Notes under the pieces: generated by a model
Told to the model about the DNA's origin: nothing
Databases searched by the model: none
Seen by the model: only the letters and a program-made list of their open reading frames with translations
Shown: positions 1-9,776 of the stretch, piece after piece
Numbering within the stretch: the first letter of the stretch is position 1
Layout of the letters: every line of letters begins with the position of its first letter
Assembly (NCBI RefSeq): GCF_013408685.1
Contig: NZ_JACBZY010000001.1
Span: 3,348,001-3,412,000, forward strand
Source of the DNA: Schumannella luteola
GTDB lineage: Bacteria; Actinomycetota; Actinomycetes; Actinomycetales; Microbacteriaceae
DNA: 64,000 nt
Direction: 5' to 3'
Translations under genes and position numbers: made by a program

Positions 1-461
1 TGCCCGCTCTCGAGCGGCGGGATCGTGCCGAAGTAGGCGAGCAGCTCGATCACCTGGTTCGGGAAGTCGTCGACCGTCTCGGCGCCGACGTTGCGCCGGA
101 TCGCCGCCGACACGGTCGGATCGGTGCCCGCGGCGCGGCCGAGGCCGAGGTCGATGCGGTCGCCGTGCAGGGCGACGAGGGTGCCGAACTGCTCGGCGAT
201 CACGAGCGAGGAGTGGTTGGGCAGCATGACCCCGCCCGAGCCGACGCGGATGCGCTCCGTCGCCGCCGCGATCGCGCCGATGAGCACGGCGGGGGCCGAG
301 CTGGCGATCGAGGGCATGCCGTGGTGCTCGGCGACCCAGAAGCGGGAGTAGCCCGCCGCATCCGCCGCCTGCGCGACCGCGATGGTCTCGGCGAGGGCGG
401 AGGCGTGGTCGCCGCCGCTGACGATGGGGGCGAGGTCGAGGATCGAGAGAGGTGCGCTCAC
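1..461 (-). CDS. LLM-class flavin-dependent oxidoreductase, N-terminal part (runs off the window)
   Basis: About 153 N-terminal residues are visible. They begin at a GTG (461-459) and match luciferase-like monooxygenases that use reduced flavin (FMNH2 or F420) on small organic substrates. Seen: the opening strand [12 protein letters not shown], the [16 protein letters not shown] segment typical of the MsnO8/alkanal-monooxygenase-like subgroup, [19 protein letters not shown] and the [12 protein letters not shown] turn. The C-terminal half lies before base 1, so completeness and flavin type cannot be judged. The start has only a weak upstream purine stretch. The gene runs in the same direction as benE but is separated from it by a 304-bp repeat-rich gap. 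Substrate unknown. Confidence 0.85.
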   Translation of the reverse strand, partial: MSAPLSILDLAPIVSGGDHASALAETIAVAQAADAAGYSRFWVAEHHGMPSIASSAPAVLIGAIAAATERIRVGSGGVMLPNHSSLVIAEQFGTLVALHGDRIDLGLGRAAGTDPTVSAAIRRNVGAETVDDFPNQVIELLAYFGTIPPLESG

Positions 462-765
462 CCGGTCTGCAACGCCGTCGCGCCGCTCAGGATTCCGCGG
501 GTCAGTCGGCGGAGCGGCGGCGCCGACCCGCACTGGTGAGCGGACTCGTCGTCCTCCGCTCTCCCTCCGCAACCCGGGTGCTTCGCAATTCAGGATCGGT
601 TTCGCAATTCAGGATCAGCGGCGGGATCCGCACGGATAACGGCCGGAATCCCGGTCGGATCCTGAATTGCGCGGCGACGGATCCTGAATTGCGATCGTGC
701 CGGCGAACTCACCGCACGACGCGTCGGGGTCAGACGCCCGGATCCCGCGCTCAGGATTCCGCCGA
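462..765. repeat. Repeat-rich gap: duplicated benE 3' end and a four-copy inverted repeat
   Basis: No gene is seen here. Two repeat systems are visible. First, a 13-mer GCAATTCAGGATC occurs twice in forward orientation (582-597 and 601-616 with flanks, 19-bp period) and twice inverted (658-671 and 680-693, 22-bp period), so the region can fold into a large cruciform or hairpin. Second, about 41 bp at 484-526 repeats 748-790, with the first 15 bases identical and about four mismatches after that. The second copy covers the last codons and stop of benE. Function unknown; it could be a protein-binding array or the scar of a duplication. Confidence 0.6.
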
Positions 766-1974
766 TCAGTCAGCGGCGCGGCGGCGCCCGACGCGAAGCA
801 CGAGCATGATCGCGCCGCCGGCGAGGAGCCCCCAGACGGCCGAGCCGATGCCCGCGATGCTGATGCCCGAGGCGACCACCAGGAAGGTCGCGATCGCGAC
901 GATGCGGTTCGGCACATCCTCCAGTGCGCCGGTGATCGCCGTGATGAGAGCGCCGAGCAGGGCGAGGCCGGCGACCGACTCGATGAGGATGGGCGGGCTC
1001 GCCCGCACGAGGGCTCCCGCCGCACCGGCGCCGAAGGCCAGCAGCAGGTAGGCGGCGCCGCCCGTGACCGCTGCGATCCAGCGGCGCTCGTGCGGCGTGT
1101 GCGAGTCGGGGCCGGCCATGATCGCGGCGGTCAGGGCCGAGAGGTTCACCTGGAAGCCGCCGAGCGTCGACGTCGCCGCCGACACGATGCCGGTCGAGGC
1201 GAGAAGGGTGCGGGTCGGGGCGGCCTCGTAGCCGAAGGCGCGCAGCACCGTGAATCCGGGGATCTGCTGGCCGGCCATCGTGACGAGGTACAGCGGCACT
1301 CCGAGGCTGACGATCAGCACCGGGTCGAAGGTCGGGGCCGTGAACGTGACGACCGGCGCGAGCGAGAGCCCCTCGGCCCAGTCCGGCCCGGCGGCGACCA
1401 GCACGGCGACGGCCGTCGCGACGACAGCCGCGGGCACCGCCCAGCGCGGCGCGAGCCGGCTCAGCACGAGCCAGATCACAATCGGCGGCAGCGCCAGCCA
1501 CGGATGCTCCACGGTCGCGGTGACCGGCGACACGCAGATCGGGAACAGGATGCCGGCGAGCATCGCGCTCGCGATGGGCTTCGGGATGCTGGTCGCCATC
1601 CGCGCGAGCCACGGCCAGAACCCGGTGATCGCCATGAGCGCCGAGGCCACGAGGAACGCCCCGACCGCGCCGGTGTAGTCGTGTCCCTTCGATGCGGCGC
1701 CGGCGGCGACGAGCACCGCGGCGCCCGGCGTCGACCAGGCGAAGGAGAGCGGCAGGCGGAAGCGCAGGCTGAGCACGATCGCGAGCAGCGCCTGCCCGAG
1801 GCAGAGCGCGAGCAGCCCCGATGCGGCCTCGGCGGCGGTCGCGCCGACGGCGGTGAGCCCCGCGATCACGAGCGCGAACGAGCTCGCGAAGCCGGTCACG
1901 GCGCCGACGAGTCCAGCGGCGATCGGGGCGACGAGGGACGAGGGCGCGGAGGCGGGGCGATCACCGGCTGTCAT
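766..1974 (-). CDS. benE: BenE-family benzoate/H+ symporter
   Basis: A 402-residue inner-membrane protein with about 11-12 hydrophobic segments, the usual size for BenE permeases that import benzoate or related aromatic acids with protons. Family features seen are FAWSTPGAAVLVAAG near residue 80, the IPKPIASAMLAGILFPI stretch, a central VSLGVPLYLVTMAGQQIPG and GGFQVNLSALTAAIMAGP. The ATG at 1974 follows a TAGGCT -10-like hexamer by 9 nt and has no clear ribosome site, so the leader is very short or absent. No benzoate-degradation genes lie nearby, so the substrate is inferred from family only. Confidence 0.88.
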   Translation of the reverse strand: MTAGDRPASAPSSLVAPIAAGLVGAVTGFASSFALVIAGLTAVGATAAEAASGLLALCLGQALLAIVLSLRFRLPLSFAWSTPGAAVLVAAGAASKGHDYTGAVGAFLVASALMAITGFWPWLARMATSIPKPIASAMLAGILFPICVSPVTATVEHPWLALPPIVIWLVLSRLAPRWAVPAAVVATAVAVLVAAGPDWAEGLSLAPVVTFTAPTFDPVLIVSLGVPLYLVTMAGQQIPGFTVLRAFGYEAAPTRTLLASTGIVSAATSTLGGFQVNLSALTAAIMAGPDSHTPHERRWIAAVTGGAAYLLLAFGAGAAGALVRASPPILIESVAGLALLGALITAITGALEDVPNRIVAIATFLVVASGISIAGIGSAVWGLLAGGAIMLVLRVGRRRAAD

Positions 1975-2029
1975 GGCCGCACCAGCCTAGTGAGCGGGCA
2001 GGCCCGGCCGACGCGGGCCGCGACGGAAT

Positions 2030-2077
2030 CGGCCCGCATCCCTCCCCCGCCGAGATGGGAGACGAGGATGCGGGCCG
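2030..2077 (-). terminator. Terminator of the amino-acid ABC operon
   Basis: A 12-bp perfect stem (2030-2041 pairing 2066-2077) with an inner CTCCC/GGGAG pairing, just past the stop of the ABC ATPase gene at 2118. No long T-run follows, as is usual in high-GC actinobacteria. Confidence 0.6.
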
Positions 2078-2117
2078 CTCTATCGCGAGCCGGTGCCTGT
2101 GACGCAGCCGGCGCCGC

Positions 2118-2957
2118 TCAGAGCACCTTCGACAGGAACGCCTTCGTGCGCTCGTGCTGTGGGTCGGTGATGACCTGGCGCGGGTCGCCGGCCTCGACGA
2201 CCACGCCGCCGTCCATGAACACCAGGCTGTCGGCCACCTCGCGGGCGAAGCCCATCTCGTGCGTGACGACGATCATCGTCATGCCCGAGGCCGCGAGGCT
2301 CTTCATGACGTCGAGCACCTCGCCGACGAGCTCGGGGTCGAGCGCCGAGGTCGGCTCGTCGAACAGCAGCAGCTTGGGCTCCATCGCGAGCGCGCGGGCG
2401 ATCGCGACGCGCTGCTGCTGGCCGCCCGACAGGGACGCCGGGTAGGCCTTGGCCTTGTCGGCGAGTCCGACGCGGGCGAGCAGCTCGGTCGCGCGCTTCA
2501 CGGCCGCATCCCGACCCTGCCGCTTGACCCGCTGCGGCGCTTCGATGATGTTCTCGAGCACGGTCAGGTGCGGGAACAGGTTGAACCGCTGGAACACCAT
2601 GCCGATGTCGCGGCGCTGCAGCGCGGCCTCCTTCGGGTGCAGCTCGTAGATCTTGTCGCCGCGCTGGCGGTAGCCGATGAGCTCGCCGTCGACGAACAGG
2701 CGGCCGCCGTTGACCTTCTCGAGGTGGTTGATGCAGCGCAGGAACGTCGACTTGCCCGAGCCGGAGGGCCCGATGATGCACATGACCTCGCCGCGCCCGA
2801 CCTCGAGCGAGATGCTCTTGAGCACGGTGTTCGAGCCGAAGCTCTTCATGACGCTCTCGGCGCGCACCATCGGCTCGGCGGCCCGCGCCGCGGGAGCCGC
2901 GGGAGCCCCGGATGCGGTGGACGCCGCCGAAGCGCTGCTCGATGCGGTGTCGCTCAT
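2118..2957 (-). CDS. Polar amino-acid ABC transporter, ATP-binding subunit
   Basis: A 279-residue ABC ATPase of the GlnQ/HisP type that powers uptake of polar amino acids. An Ala-rich N-terminal extension of about 30 residues precedes the domain. Walker A is GPSGSGKST (near residue 63), the signature is [15 protein letters not shown], Walker B is [14 protein letters not shown], and the switch His lies in VVTHEMGF. The short [14 protein letters not shown] region is typical of this family. Its ATG overlaps the permease stop by 4 bp, so the two are translationally coupled. It is the last gene of the operon amidohydrolase, binding protein, permease, ATPase. Confidence 0.93.
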   Translation of the reverse strand: MSDTASSSASAASTASGAPAAPAARAAEPMVRAESVMKSFGSNTVLKSISLEVGRGEVMCIIGPSGSGKSTFLRCINHLEKVNGGRLFVDGELIGYRQRGDKIYELHPKEAALQRRDIGMVFQRFNLFPHLTVLENIIEAPQRVKRQGRDAAVKRATELLARVGLADKAKAYPASLSGGQQQRVAIARALAMEPKLLLFDEPTSALDPELVGEVLDVMKSLAASGMTMIVVTHEMGFAREVADSLVFMDGGVVVEAGDPRQVITDPQHERTKAFLSKVL

Positions 2958-3937
2958 GCGCCGCCCCTCTCGTTGCTCTCCCCTGCCGTCGTCGGCTCCG
3001 CCGCAGCGGCCGTCGGCGCGACGGGGTTGCCGCCCACGTCGATGAACCGCGTGCTGCGCGCGAAACGCTTCTCGAGGAAGTACTGGCCGACCATGAGCAC
3101 CGAGGTGATCACGAGGTACCAGATCGACGCCACGATGAGCAGCGGGATCGGGTTGAAGGTCTCGGCCGAGATATCGCGCGTGCGCGTGTACAGGTCGGTC
3201 GAGAGCGGCACCGCCGTGACGAGCGAGGTCGTCTTCAGCATCGAGATGACCTCGTTGCCGGTCGGCGGGATGATCACGCGCATCGCCTGCGGCAGGATGA
3301 TGCGCCGCATCGTCTGACCCCAGGTCATGCCGAGGGCGACGGCCGCCTCATCCTGGCCCTTGTCGACCGAGAGGATGCCGGCGCGCGCGATCTCCGACAT
3401 GTACGCCGCCTCGTTGAGCGCGAGGCCGATGACGGCGAGCCAGAAGACGCTGATCGCCTCCTGCGTCGTCCAGCTGACCGCGGCGGTCGTGAAGGGGATG
3501 CCGATCGTGATCGTCTTGTAGATGGTGGCGAGCAGGCCCCAGAAGACGAGCTGCACGTAGACCGGGGTGCCGCGGAAGATCCAGACGAACACCCAGGCGA
3601 GCGCCCGCAGCACCGGGTTCGGCGAGAGGCGCATGACCGCGACGAGCCCGCCGATCAGGATCGCGCCGATCATCGACAGCACGGTGAGCTCGAGGGTGAC
3701 GAGCACGGCCTGCGAGACGCGGCGGTCGAAGAGGTACTTCGCGACCGAGGGCCAGTCGTAGGTGGGCCGGTTGACGGCGGCGTCGTAGACGAAGAGCGCC
3801 AGGATGACGACCAGCACCACGGCGATGATCCAGCGGCCGGGATGGCGCAGCGGGATCGCCTTGATCGGGTCGGGCGAGGCGCCCGACGGGCTCGGGGCGC
3901 CGGAGCGCGCCGAGCCCGTCGAGGTGGTGTCGCTCAT
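2954..3937 (-). CDS. Polar amino-acid ABC transporter, permease subunit
   Basis: A 327-residue membrane protein of the HisM/GlnM family (amino-acid permease His/Glu/Gln/Arg/opine type). After a hydrophilic Ser/Pro-rich N-terminus come about five or six membrane segments and the EAA loop ([13 protein letters not shown]...[18 protein letters not shown]) that docks onto the ATPase. The start is placed at the ATG at 3937, two bases before the stop of the binding-protein gene; upstream in-frame codons would overlap that gene. The C-terminal tail is Ala/Glu-rich. A single permease gene is present, so it probably forms a homodimer. Confidence 0.92.
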   Translation of the reverse strand: MSDTTSTGSARSGAPSPSGASPDPIKAIPLRHPGRWIIAVVLVVILALFVYDAAVNRPTYDWPSVAKYLFDRRVSQAVLVTLELTVLSMIGAILIGGLVAVMRLSPNPVLRALAWVFVWIFRGTPVYVQLVFWGLLATIYKTITIGIPFTTAAVSWTTQEAISVFWLAVIGLALNEAAYMSEIARAGILSVDKGQDEAAVALGMTWGQTMRRIILPQAMRVIIPPTGNEVISMLKTTSLVTAVPLSTDLYTRTRDISAETFNPIPLLIVASIWYLVITSVLMVGQYFLEKRFARSTRFIDVGGNPVAPTAAAAEPTTAGESNERGGA

Positions 3938-3939
3938 CG

Positions 3940-4836
3940 TCAGCTCGTGGCCCCGTTGATGTCGATCTTGTCGATCGCGCCGTCTTCGACGCCCCACTTC
4001 TTGAGGATCTTCGCGTAGGTGCCGTCATCCTGCAGCGACTGCAGCGCGGCCTGGAGGGCCTGGCCGAGCGTGCCGCGGTCCTTCGCGATGGGCATGCCGT
4101 AGAGGAAGACCGAGTACGGGTCGCCCGCGACCTCGAGCTTGCCCTTCGACTGCTTGACGGCGTAGAGCGTGACGGGCGAGTCGGCCGAGAGCGCGTCGGC
4201 GCGGCCGAGCGTCACGGCGGCGGTGGCGTCGTCCTGCGTGTCGTAGCCGAGCAGCTTGATCTCGGGCTTGCCCGCATCCGTGCAGGCCTTCGACTTGGCG
4301 GGGCCGTCGTCGAGCGCCTCGGTCGTGCCGTTCTGCACGGCGAGGGTGATGCCGCAGGCGTTGTCGGGGTCGACGGTCTTGCCCGCGGGCGTCGCCCACT
4401 GGATGCCGGCCTGGTAGTAGTCGACCATATCGACCTGCTTCTGACGTTCCTGGGTGTCGAAGAAGGAGGAGAGGCCGATGTCGTACTTGCCGCCGGTGAT
4501 GCCCGGGATGATGTTGTCGAACTTGGCGACCTGGTATTTGGTCTTCAGACCCAGCTTCGCGGCCATGGCATCCGCGAGCTCGATCTCCCAGCCGATCGGG
4601 TTGCCGTCGGCGTCCTTGAACTCGTTCGGCGCGTAGGTCGCGTCGGTGCCGAGGGTCAGCGTGCCGGCCTTGACGATGTCGGCCGGCAGCAGCTTGGCGG
4701 CCGCGTCGTCCTTCTTCACATCGGCGGCGGCGCCGCTCGCGGCAGGGGTGTCGGCCTCGTTGTTGACGCAGCCCGACAGCGTCAGGGCGGTGACGGCGGC
4801 GAGGGCGACGAACGGCAGGAGTGCGGTGCGTTTCAT
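3940..4836 (-). CDS. Amino-acid ABC transporter substrate-binding lipoprotein
   Basis: A 298-residue SBP_bac_3 family protein that captures a polar amino acid or related small molecule outside the membrane. The N-terminus is a lipoprotein signal (MKRTALLPF... TALTLSGCVNN, lipobox Cys at about residue 22). The family opening GTLTLGTDATYAPNEF is followed by GWEIELADAMAAKLG and a C-terminal LQDDGTYAKILKKWGV. It lies between the amidohydrolase (73-bp gap) and the permease. The ligand cannot be told from sequence; the operon suggests the amidohydrolase may act on the imported compound. Confidence 0.92.
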   Translation of the reverse strand: MKRTALLPFVALAAVTALTLSGCVNNEADTPAASGAAADVKKDDAAAKLLPADIVKAGTLTLGTDATYAPNEFKDADGNPIGWEIELADAMAAKLGLKTKYQVAKFDNIIPGITGGKYDIGLSSFFDTQERQKQVDMVDYYQAGIQWATPAGKTVDPDNACGITLAVQNGTTEALDDGPAKSKACTDAGKPEIKLLGYDTQDDATAAVTLGRADALSADSPVTLYAVKQSKGKLEVAGDPYSVFLYGMPIAKDRGTLGQALQAALQSLQDDGTYAKILKKWGVEDGAIDKIDINGATS

Positions 4837-4909
4837 GGTGTCCTTCTCGTGGTGCAGCGACGGGATGGTCGTGGTGGGCTGTGAGGGGTCGATGGTGCAG
4901 GTCGGGGTC

Positions 4910-6565
4910 TCAGCTCGTGTGCACGCGCTCGCCGTCGACCCAGGTCGAGACGGTGCGCGTGTCGGAGATCGCGTCGAGCGGACCCGCGAAGGGGTTGCGG
5001 TCGACGACGGCGAGGTCGGCGACGGCGCCCGGCTCGAGTGTGCCGGTCGTCTCGAATCCGTTGATGCGGGCGGAGCCCTGCGTGTAGGCGCTGACCGCCT
5101 GCGCGAGCGACAGGGCGCTCTCGGGGTAGAACGGCTTCTCGTTGTAGTCGGGGTCGTCGTGCGGCAGGCGGCGCGTGACGGCGACCTGCAGCGCGGCCCA
5201 CGGGTCCGGCGTCGTGACAGGCCAGTCGCTGCCGGCGCAGAACGCGGCGCCGGCGTTCCAGAGCTGGGCGAAGGGGTACTGCCACGACGAGCGCTCCGCG
5301 CCGAGCGCGACGAGGTTGATGAGCTCGTTCTGCGGCTCCCAGTTGGCCCAGAGCGCCTGCATGTTCACGGTCGCGCCGAGCGGGGCGAATCGGGCGAGGT
5401 CGTCGGGGTGCACGACCTGCACGTGGGCGAGGTGGTGGCGGATGCCGCTGTCGCCGTTGGCGGTGCGCGCGGCCTGGATCGCATCAAGCGCCTCGCGCAC
5501 GGCCCGGTCGCCGATCGCGTGGATGTGCACCTGGAACCCGGCGCGGTCGAGCTGCGTCACGTCCTCGCGCAGCTCGATCGGGTCGACGAAGGAGAGCCCG
5601 GTGCCGAGGGTGGGGGCGCCGCTCTGGTCGAGGTAGGGCTCGAGCATCCCGGCCGTGTAGTTCTCGGGGATGCCGTCCTGCATGATCTTGATGCTCGTCG
5701 CGCGGAACCGCGGATGCGCGAACGCCTCGCGGCGGGCGATCAGCTCGGGGATCTGCTCGGCGCCGCGCGAGCGCTCCCACCACAGCGCCGCGACGACGCG
5801 CGCCGTCAGCGCGCCCGAGCGAGCGGCCTCGAGGTAGACCGGGCTCGTGTCGCTGTGGCCGCCGTAGTCGCCGACGATCGCGTCCTGCCAGCCGGTGATG
5901 CCGAGCGAGTGCAGGTACTTCTGCGCCGTCAGCAGCGCCTCGGTCTCCTCGGCGTGCGTGTCGGCGGGGATGTGCCGGGTCACGAGGGTGCGGGCGCCCT
6001 CGTGCAGGGTGCCACTGGGTGCCCCGCTCGCGTCGCGTTCGATCCGTCCGTCGGCGGGATCGGGGGTGTCGGCGCGCAGCCCGGCGATCTCGAGCGCGCG
6101 GGAGCTGACCCAGGCGCCGTGGTGGTCGCGGTTCGACAGGAACACGGGGCGGTCGCCGACCACCGCATCGAGGTCGCTCGCGAGCGGCGCGCCGCCGGGG
6201 AAGGCCGCGACCTGCCAGCCGCCGCCGAGGATCCACGGCAGCTCGGGGTTCGCGTCGGCGTAGTCGCGGATGATCGCGAGGTACTGCTCGCGCGTGGCCG
6301 CGCCGGAGAGGTCGCAGCGCATCAGCTCGAGGCCGCCCTCGACGGGGTGGATGTGCGCATCGACGAAGCCGGGCAGCACGAGTCCGCCGGCGAGGTCGAC
6401 GACCTCGGTGTCGGGTCCGGTCAGCGCGGCCAGCTCGTCGGCGTCACCCAGGGCGAGGACGCGGCCGTCGGCGACGGCGAGACCGGTGACGCGGGCGTCG
6501 GGCTCATCCAGGCCGCCGGTGTAGACCGCGCCGTTCACGAACACGGTCTGCGCGCGAGATGACAT
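4910..6565 (-). CDS. Amidohydrolase family 3 (YtcJ-like)
   Basis: A 551-residue metal-dependent hydrolase of the amidohydrolase-3 (YtcJ) group. Seen are the metal-binding [13 protein letters not shown] near residue 60, [30 protein letters not shown] and the C-terminal [13 protein letters not shown] with the catalytic Asp, then the usual C-terminal composite strand region ([14 protein letters not shown]). The ATG at 6565 is preceded by GAGGAG at 4-nt spacing, which decides against two upstream in-frame starts. It heads the operon with the amino-acid-type importer, so an imported N-acylated or cyclic amide substrate is a reasonable guess. A second, divergent relative lies at 28156-29754. Confidence 0.88.
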   Translation of the reverse strand: MSSRAQTVFVNGAVYTGGLDEPDARVTGLAVADGRVLALGDADELAALTGPDTEVVDLAGGLVLPGFVDAHIHPVEGGLELMRCDLSGAATREQYLAIIRDYADANPELPWILGGGWQVAAFPGGAPLASDLDAVVGDRPVFLSNRDHHGAWVSSRALEIAGLRADTPDPADGRIERDASGAPSGTLHEGARTLVTRHIPADTHAEETEALLTAQKYLHSLGITGWQDAIVGDYGGHSDTSPVYLEAARSGALTARVVAALWWERSRGAEQIPELIARREAFAHPRFRATSIKIMQDGIPENYTAGMLEPYLDQSGAPTLGTGLSFVDPIELREDVTQLDRAGFQVHIHAIGDRAVREALDAIQAARTANGDSGIRHHLAHVQVVHPDDLARFAPLGATVNMQALWANWEPQNELINLVALGAERSSWQYPFAQLWNAGAAFCAGSDWPVTTPDPWAALQVAVTRRLPHDDPDYNEKPFYPESALSLAQAVSAYTQGSARINGFETTGTLEPGAVADLAVVDRNPFAGPLDAISDTRTVSTWVDGERVHTS

Positions 6566-6613
6566 GACGCTCCTCATCCGGATCCCCCGCTCCATCGCGG
6601 GGCCGGTGTGCCG

Positions 6614-6619
6614 ATGCTA
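6614..6619 (-). promoter_or_regulatory. Probable -10 element of the amidohydrolase-ABC operon
   Basis: Read on the minus strand the bases form TAGCAT, about 45 nt before the ATG. Upstream is an A/T-rich tract unusual in this genome (TTGTAAAAGTTTGGTTT). The gap 6566-6739 holds nothing else apart from an 8-bp inverted pair TCCCGAAC/GTTCGGGA about 110 bp apart. Confidence 0.35.
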
Positions 6620-6739
6620 TTCCCGAACGAGCGACGCGATCCGCACCGAAACCAAACTTTTACAACCGGATCGGTGGATGGGCGCGCAGGGCACCGTCAA
6701 CTTCACCCGTCGTTCAGCGAGTGCGCTCGGGGTTCGGGA

Positions 6740-8017
6740 TCAGGCCGACTTCTCGGCGCGCCGCGGCTGCCGCGGCACGATCGTCGGCGCCGCGTTGTTC
6801 GAGACCGCCTCGCGGGTGATGACCACGCGGGCCACATCGTCGTCGGACGGCACATCGAACATGATCGGCCCCAGCACCTCTTCGAGGATCGCGCGCAGAC
6901 CACGAGCGCCCGTCTGCCGCAGCACGGCCAGGTCGGCGATCGCCTCCAGGGCGTCCTGCTCGAACTCCAGCTCGACGCCGTCGATCTCGAACATGCGCTG
7001 GTACTGCTTCACGAGCGCGTTCTTCGGCTCGGTGAGGATCTGCATGAGCGCGCTCTGGTCGAGCTGCGACACCGTCGTGACGACGGGGAGGCGGCCGATG
7101 AACTCGGGGATCAGGCCGAACTTGTGCAGGTCTTCCGGCAGCACCGCGCTGAACAGCGTGGCCTCGTCGCGCTTCGAGTGCAGCGGGGCGCCGAAGCCGA
7201 TGCCGCGCTTGCCGACGCGGCCCGAGATGATGTCCTCCAGCCCGGCGAAGGCGCCGGCCACGATGAACAGCACGTTGGTCGTGTCGACCTGGATGAACTC
7301 CTGGTGCGGGTGCTTGCGGCCGCCCTGCGGCGGGACGCTCGCGACGGTTCCCTCGAGGATCTTCAGCAGCGCCTGCTGCACGCCCTCGCCCGAGACGTCG
7401 CGGGTGATCGACGGGTTCTCGGCCTTGCGGGCGATCTTGTCGACCTCGTCGATGTAGATGATGCCGGTCTCAGCCCGCTTGACGTCGTAGTCGGCGGCCT
7501 GGATCAGCTTCAGCAGGATGTTCTCGACGTCTTCGCCGACGTAGCCCGCCTCGGTGAGGGCCGTCGCATCCGCCACCGCGAAGGGCACGTTGAGGCGCTT
7601 CGCGAGGGTCTGGGCGAGATAGGTCTTGCCGCAGCCGGTCGGGCCGATGAGCAGGATGTTGCTCTTGGCGATCTCGATGTCGTCGAGCACGGCGTCGGCG
7701 CTGACGAGCTGGCTGCGGGCGCGGATGCGCTTGTAGTGGTTGTAGACGGCGACCGACAGCGCGCGCTTGGCGGGCTCCTGGCCGATCACGTACTCCTCGA
7801 GGAAGTCGAAGATCTCGCGCGGCTTCGGCAGATCGAACTCGCTCGAGGCCTCCTCGCCGGCTTCGGCGAGGCGCTCTTCGATGATCTCGTTGCAGAGCTC
7901 GACGCACTCGTCGCAGATGTAGACGCCGGGACCTGCGATCAGCTGCTGCACCTGCTTCTGCGACTTGCCGCAGAACGAGCACTTGAGCAGGTCGGCGCTC
8001 TCACCGATGCGTGCCAT
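6740..8017 (-). CDS. clpX: ATP-dependent Clp protease ATP-binding subunit ClpX
   Basis: A 425-residue AAA+ unfoldase that feeds substrates to ClpP. The N-terminal zinc domain has Cys13, Cys16, Cys35 and Cys38 (CSFC...CDEC). Walker A is GPTGCGKT near residue 125, the pore loop GYVGEDVEN follows, Walker B is [10 protein letters not shown], and the ClpP-contact loop contains KRGIGFGAP. The C-terminal small domain ends in a basic tail. It is complete and of normal length. It is transcribed in the same direction as clpP1P2 but separated by the divergent copper cluster, so it is probably expressed from its own promoter. Confidence 0.98.
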   Translation of the reverse strand: MARIGESADLLKCSFCGKSQKQVQQLIAGPGVYICDECVELCNEIIEERLAEAGEEASSEFDLPKPREIFDFLEEYVIGQEPAKRALSVAVYNHYKRIRARSQLVSADAVLDDIEIAKSNILLIGPTGCGKTYLAQTLAKRLNVPFAVADATALTEAGYVGEDVENILLKLIQAADYDVKRAETGIIYIDEVDKIARKAENPSITRDVSGEGVQQALLKILEGTVASVPPQGGRKHPHQEFIQVDTTNVLFIVAGAFAGLEDIISGRVGKRGIGFGAPLHSKRDEATLFSAVLPEDLHKFGLIPEFIGRLPVVTTVSQLDQSALMQILTEPKNALVKQYQRMFEIDGVELEFEQDALEAIADLAVLRQTGARGLRAILEEVLGPIMFDVPSDDDVARVVITREAVSNNAAPTIVPRQPRRAEKSA

Positions 8018-8186
8018 TCAGGTCACCCTCCCCGAATCGTTCATCGAAGCCTAGACCGAACAGGGCTCGCGGCGTTGCACCCCGTCCGGGCGGTGCGTCT
8101 CGGGGTGTCCTCATGCTCCTTAGACTGGATGCGACGACCGACATCCCGGTCGCGACACCCCGTTCCGCCGCCGAGAGGTCACCGGC

Positions 8187-8897
8187 ATGTCGTCTGCTCT
8201 GCAGAGCCGCGCGGCGCGCACCGCGCGCGGCGCCCTCGCGGGCACGACCGCGATGGTGCTCGCGGCGGCGTCGCACGGCTTCGGCGGCGGCGACATCCCC
8301 GGTTGGCTCGCGATCGCGGTCGGCCTCGTCGTCGCCGTGCTGCTCGGCACTCTGCTGACCGCGAAGACGCCGTCGCTGCCGCGTCTGCTCGCGATCGTGC
8401 TGCCGAGCCAGGCGGCCTTCCACTATCTCTTCGTGCTGCTCGGCGGCCCCGGTCTCGCGGTCGCGCGCCATGCGCACCCGGGGGCCGGGTCGAGCGCCTT
8501 GGACGCCGCGGGCCCGGCGACCGGCGTGACCGGATCGCACCTGCAGCACATCACCGAGCCGCGGATGCTCGCCGCGCACCTGGTCGCCGCCGTCCTCACG
8601 GTCGTGCTGCTGCGCTGGGCCGAGGCCGCGCTCTGGACCCTGCTCGTGCGCCTCGCCGAGCCGACCGGCGCACCCGCCGCCGCGCTCCGCAGCGCACTGC
8701 TCGCCCTCGGCGCGCTCGCCGGCGGCGCGCTCGATCAGGGTGCTGCCGCCTCGCCACGGGCCTCCGCCTCCGCTGCGGCACTCCGCCGTGCGCTCCGGTC
8801 CGCCGCGCGTGCCCGCGGCTCGGCCGTGCGTCTGAGGTCCGCCCTGCTCGTCCGCGCCTCTCCCCTGCGCGGCCCGCCGCTCGTCACGTTCGCCTGA
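8187..8897 (+). CDS. Membrane protein of the copper cluster, function unknown
   Basis: A 236-residue protein with about five hydrophobic segments in the first two thirds and an Ala/Arg/Ser-rich C-terminus. Several histidines sit near membrane segments (FHYLF, RHAHP, GSHLQHI, AAHLVAA), which would suit metal binding. The ATG follows GAGAGG at good spacing. It precedes ycnI and copC on the same strand, and I infer a role in copper handling from that order. No family recognised with confidence. Confidence 0.7.
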   Translation: MSSALQSRAARTARGALAGTTAMVLAAASHGFGGGDIPGWLAIAVGLVVAVLLGTLLTAKTPSLPRLLAIVLPSQAAFHYLFVLLGGPGLAVARHAHPGAGSSALDAAGPATGVTGSHLQHITEPRMLAAHLVAAVLTVVLLRWAEAALWTLLVRLAEPTGAPAAALRSALLALGALAGGALDQGAAASPRASASAAALRRALRSAARARGSAVRLRSALLVRASPLRGPPLVTFA

Positions 8898-8999
8898 CAT
8901 CCGCCGCCCGGCATCCCGCCGACCGGCATCGCGCGCCGACGTCTGTCGCGCGCACCCCAGCGAACGATCGCCGCACCCCGCGGCGACCAAGGAGAGACC

Positions 9000-9776
9000 A
9001 TGAACCGCGCTCCCGCGCACCCCGCCACCCAGCCCGTCCGCTCGCGCCGCCCGCTCGCCCTGACCGCCACCGCGGTCGGTGCCGGCGCGCTGCTCGCCCT
9101 CGCCGCCCCGCTCGCGGCGAGCGCGCACGTGACGGTCGGCCCGAACACGGCTGCGGCCGGCAGCTACGCCACCGTGAACGTGAAGGTGCCGACCGAGTCG
9201 GACACCGCATCCACGACGAAGATCGAGCTCGACCTGCCGACCGACACCCCGCTGTCCTACGTGGCCTACGAGCCGATCGCCGGCTGGACCGTCGAGCTGG
9301 TCAAGGAGAAGCTGCCGAAGGCCGTCAAGGTCGGCGACAGCACCCTCACCGAGGGCTACACGACGGTCGTCTGGACCGCGACCGGCGAGGGCATCAAGCC
9401 CGGCGAGTTCGTGCAGTTCCCCGTCACCCTCGGGCCGGTGCCCGACGTCGACAAGCTCGTGCTGCCCGCGCATCAGAGCTACAGCGACGGCAGCGTCGTC
9501 GACTGGGATGAGACGGGCGCCGACGCCGAGGACCCGGCTCCGACCGTCTACGTGAACGAGGCTCCGCCGGCCGATGAGCACGGCGGATCGCACTCGGCGG
9601 CCTCCGGCGACGAGCACGGCTCGGACGCGACCGAGGCCTCGGCGACGTCCGCCGCCGCTCAGCCCGATGTGCTCGCGCGCGTGCTCGGCATCGCCGGCCT
9701 CGTCGTCGGCGTGATCGGCCTCATCGTCGGCGCCCTCGGTGTGACCCGCGCGCGCCGCGGAAACGGAGCGGCGTGA
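9000..9776 (+). CDS. ycnI: YcnI-family copper-binding protein (DUF1775)
   Basis: A 258-residue exported, membrane-tethered protein. The signal peptide ends ALAAPLAASA and cleavage would leave His as the first residue (HVTVGPNTA), the Cu(II) ligand described for YcnI. The DUF1775 beta-sandwich runs to about residue 170 and includes VVDWDETG. An acidic and His-containing linker (EHGGSHSAASGDEH) leads to a C-terminal membrane helix and a short RARRG tail. A GGAGAG ribosome site precedes the ATG. The stop overlaps the copC GTG start by 4 bp, so the two are co-translated. Confidence 0.92.
   Translation: MNRAPAHPATQPVRSRRPLALTATAVGAGALLALAAPLAASAHVTVGPNTAAAGSYATVNVKVPTESDTASTTKIELDLPTDTPLSYVAYEPIAGWTVELVKEKLPKAVKVGDSTLTEGYTTVVWTATGEGIKPGEFVQFPVTLGPVPDVDKLVLPAHQSYSDGSVVDWDETGADAEDPAPTVYVNEAPPADEHGGSHSAASGDEHGSDATEASATSAAAQPDVLARVLGIAGLVVGVIGLIVGALGVTRARRGNGAA

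Noticed and set aside
6608-9511. Long plus-strand frame antisense to clpX and running into the copper cluster
   Set aside because: No family match, Arg/Ala/Asp-biased composition, and it is shadowed by real genes in other frames.
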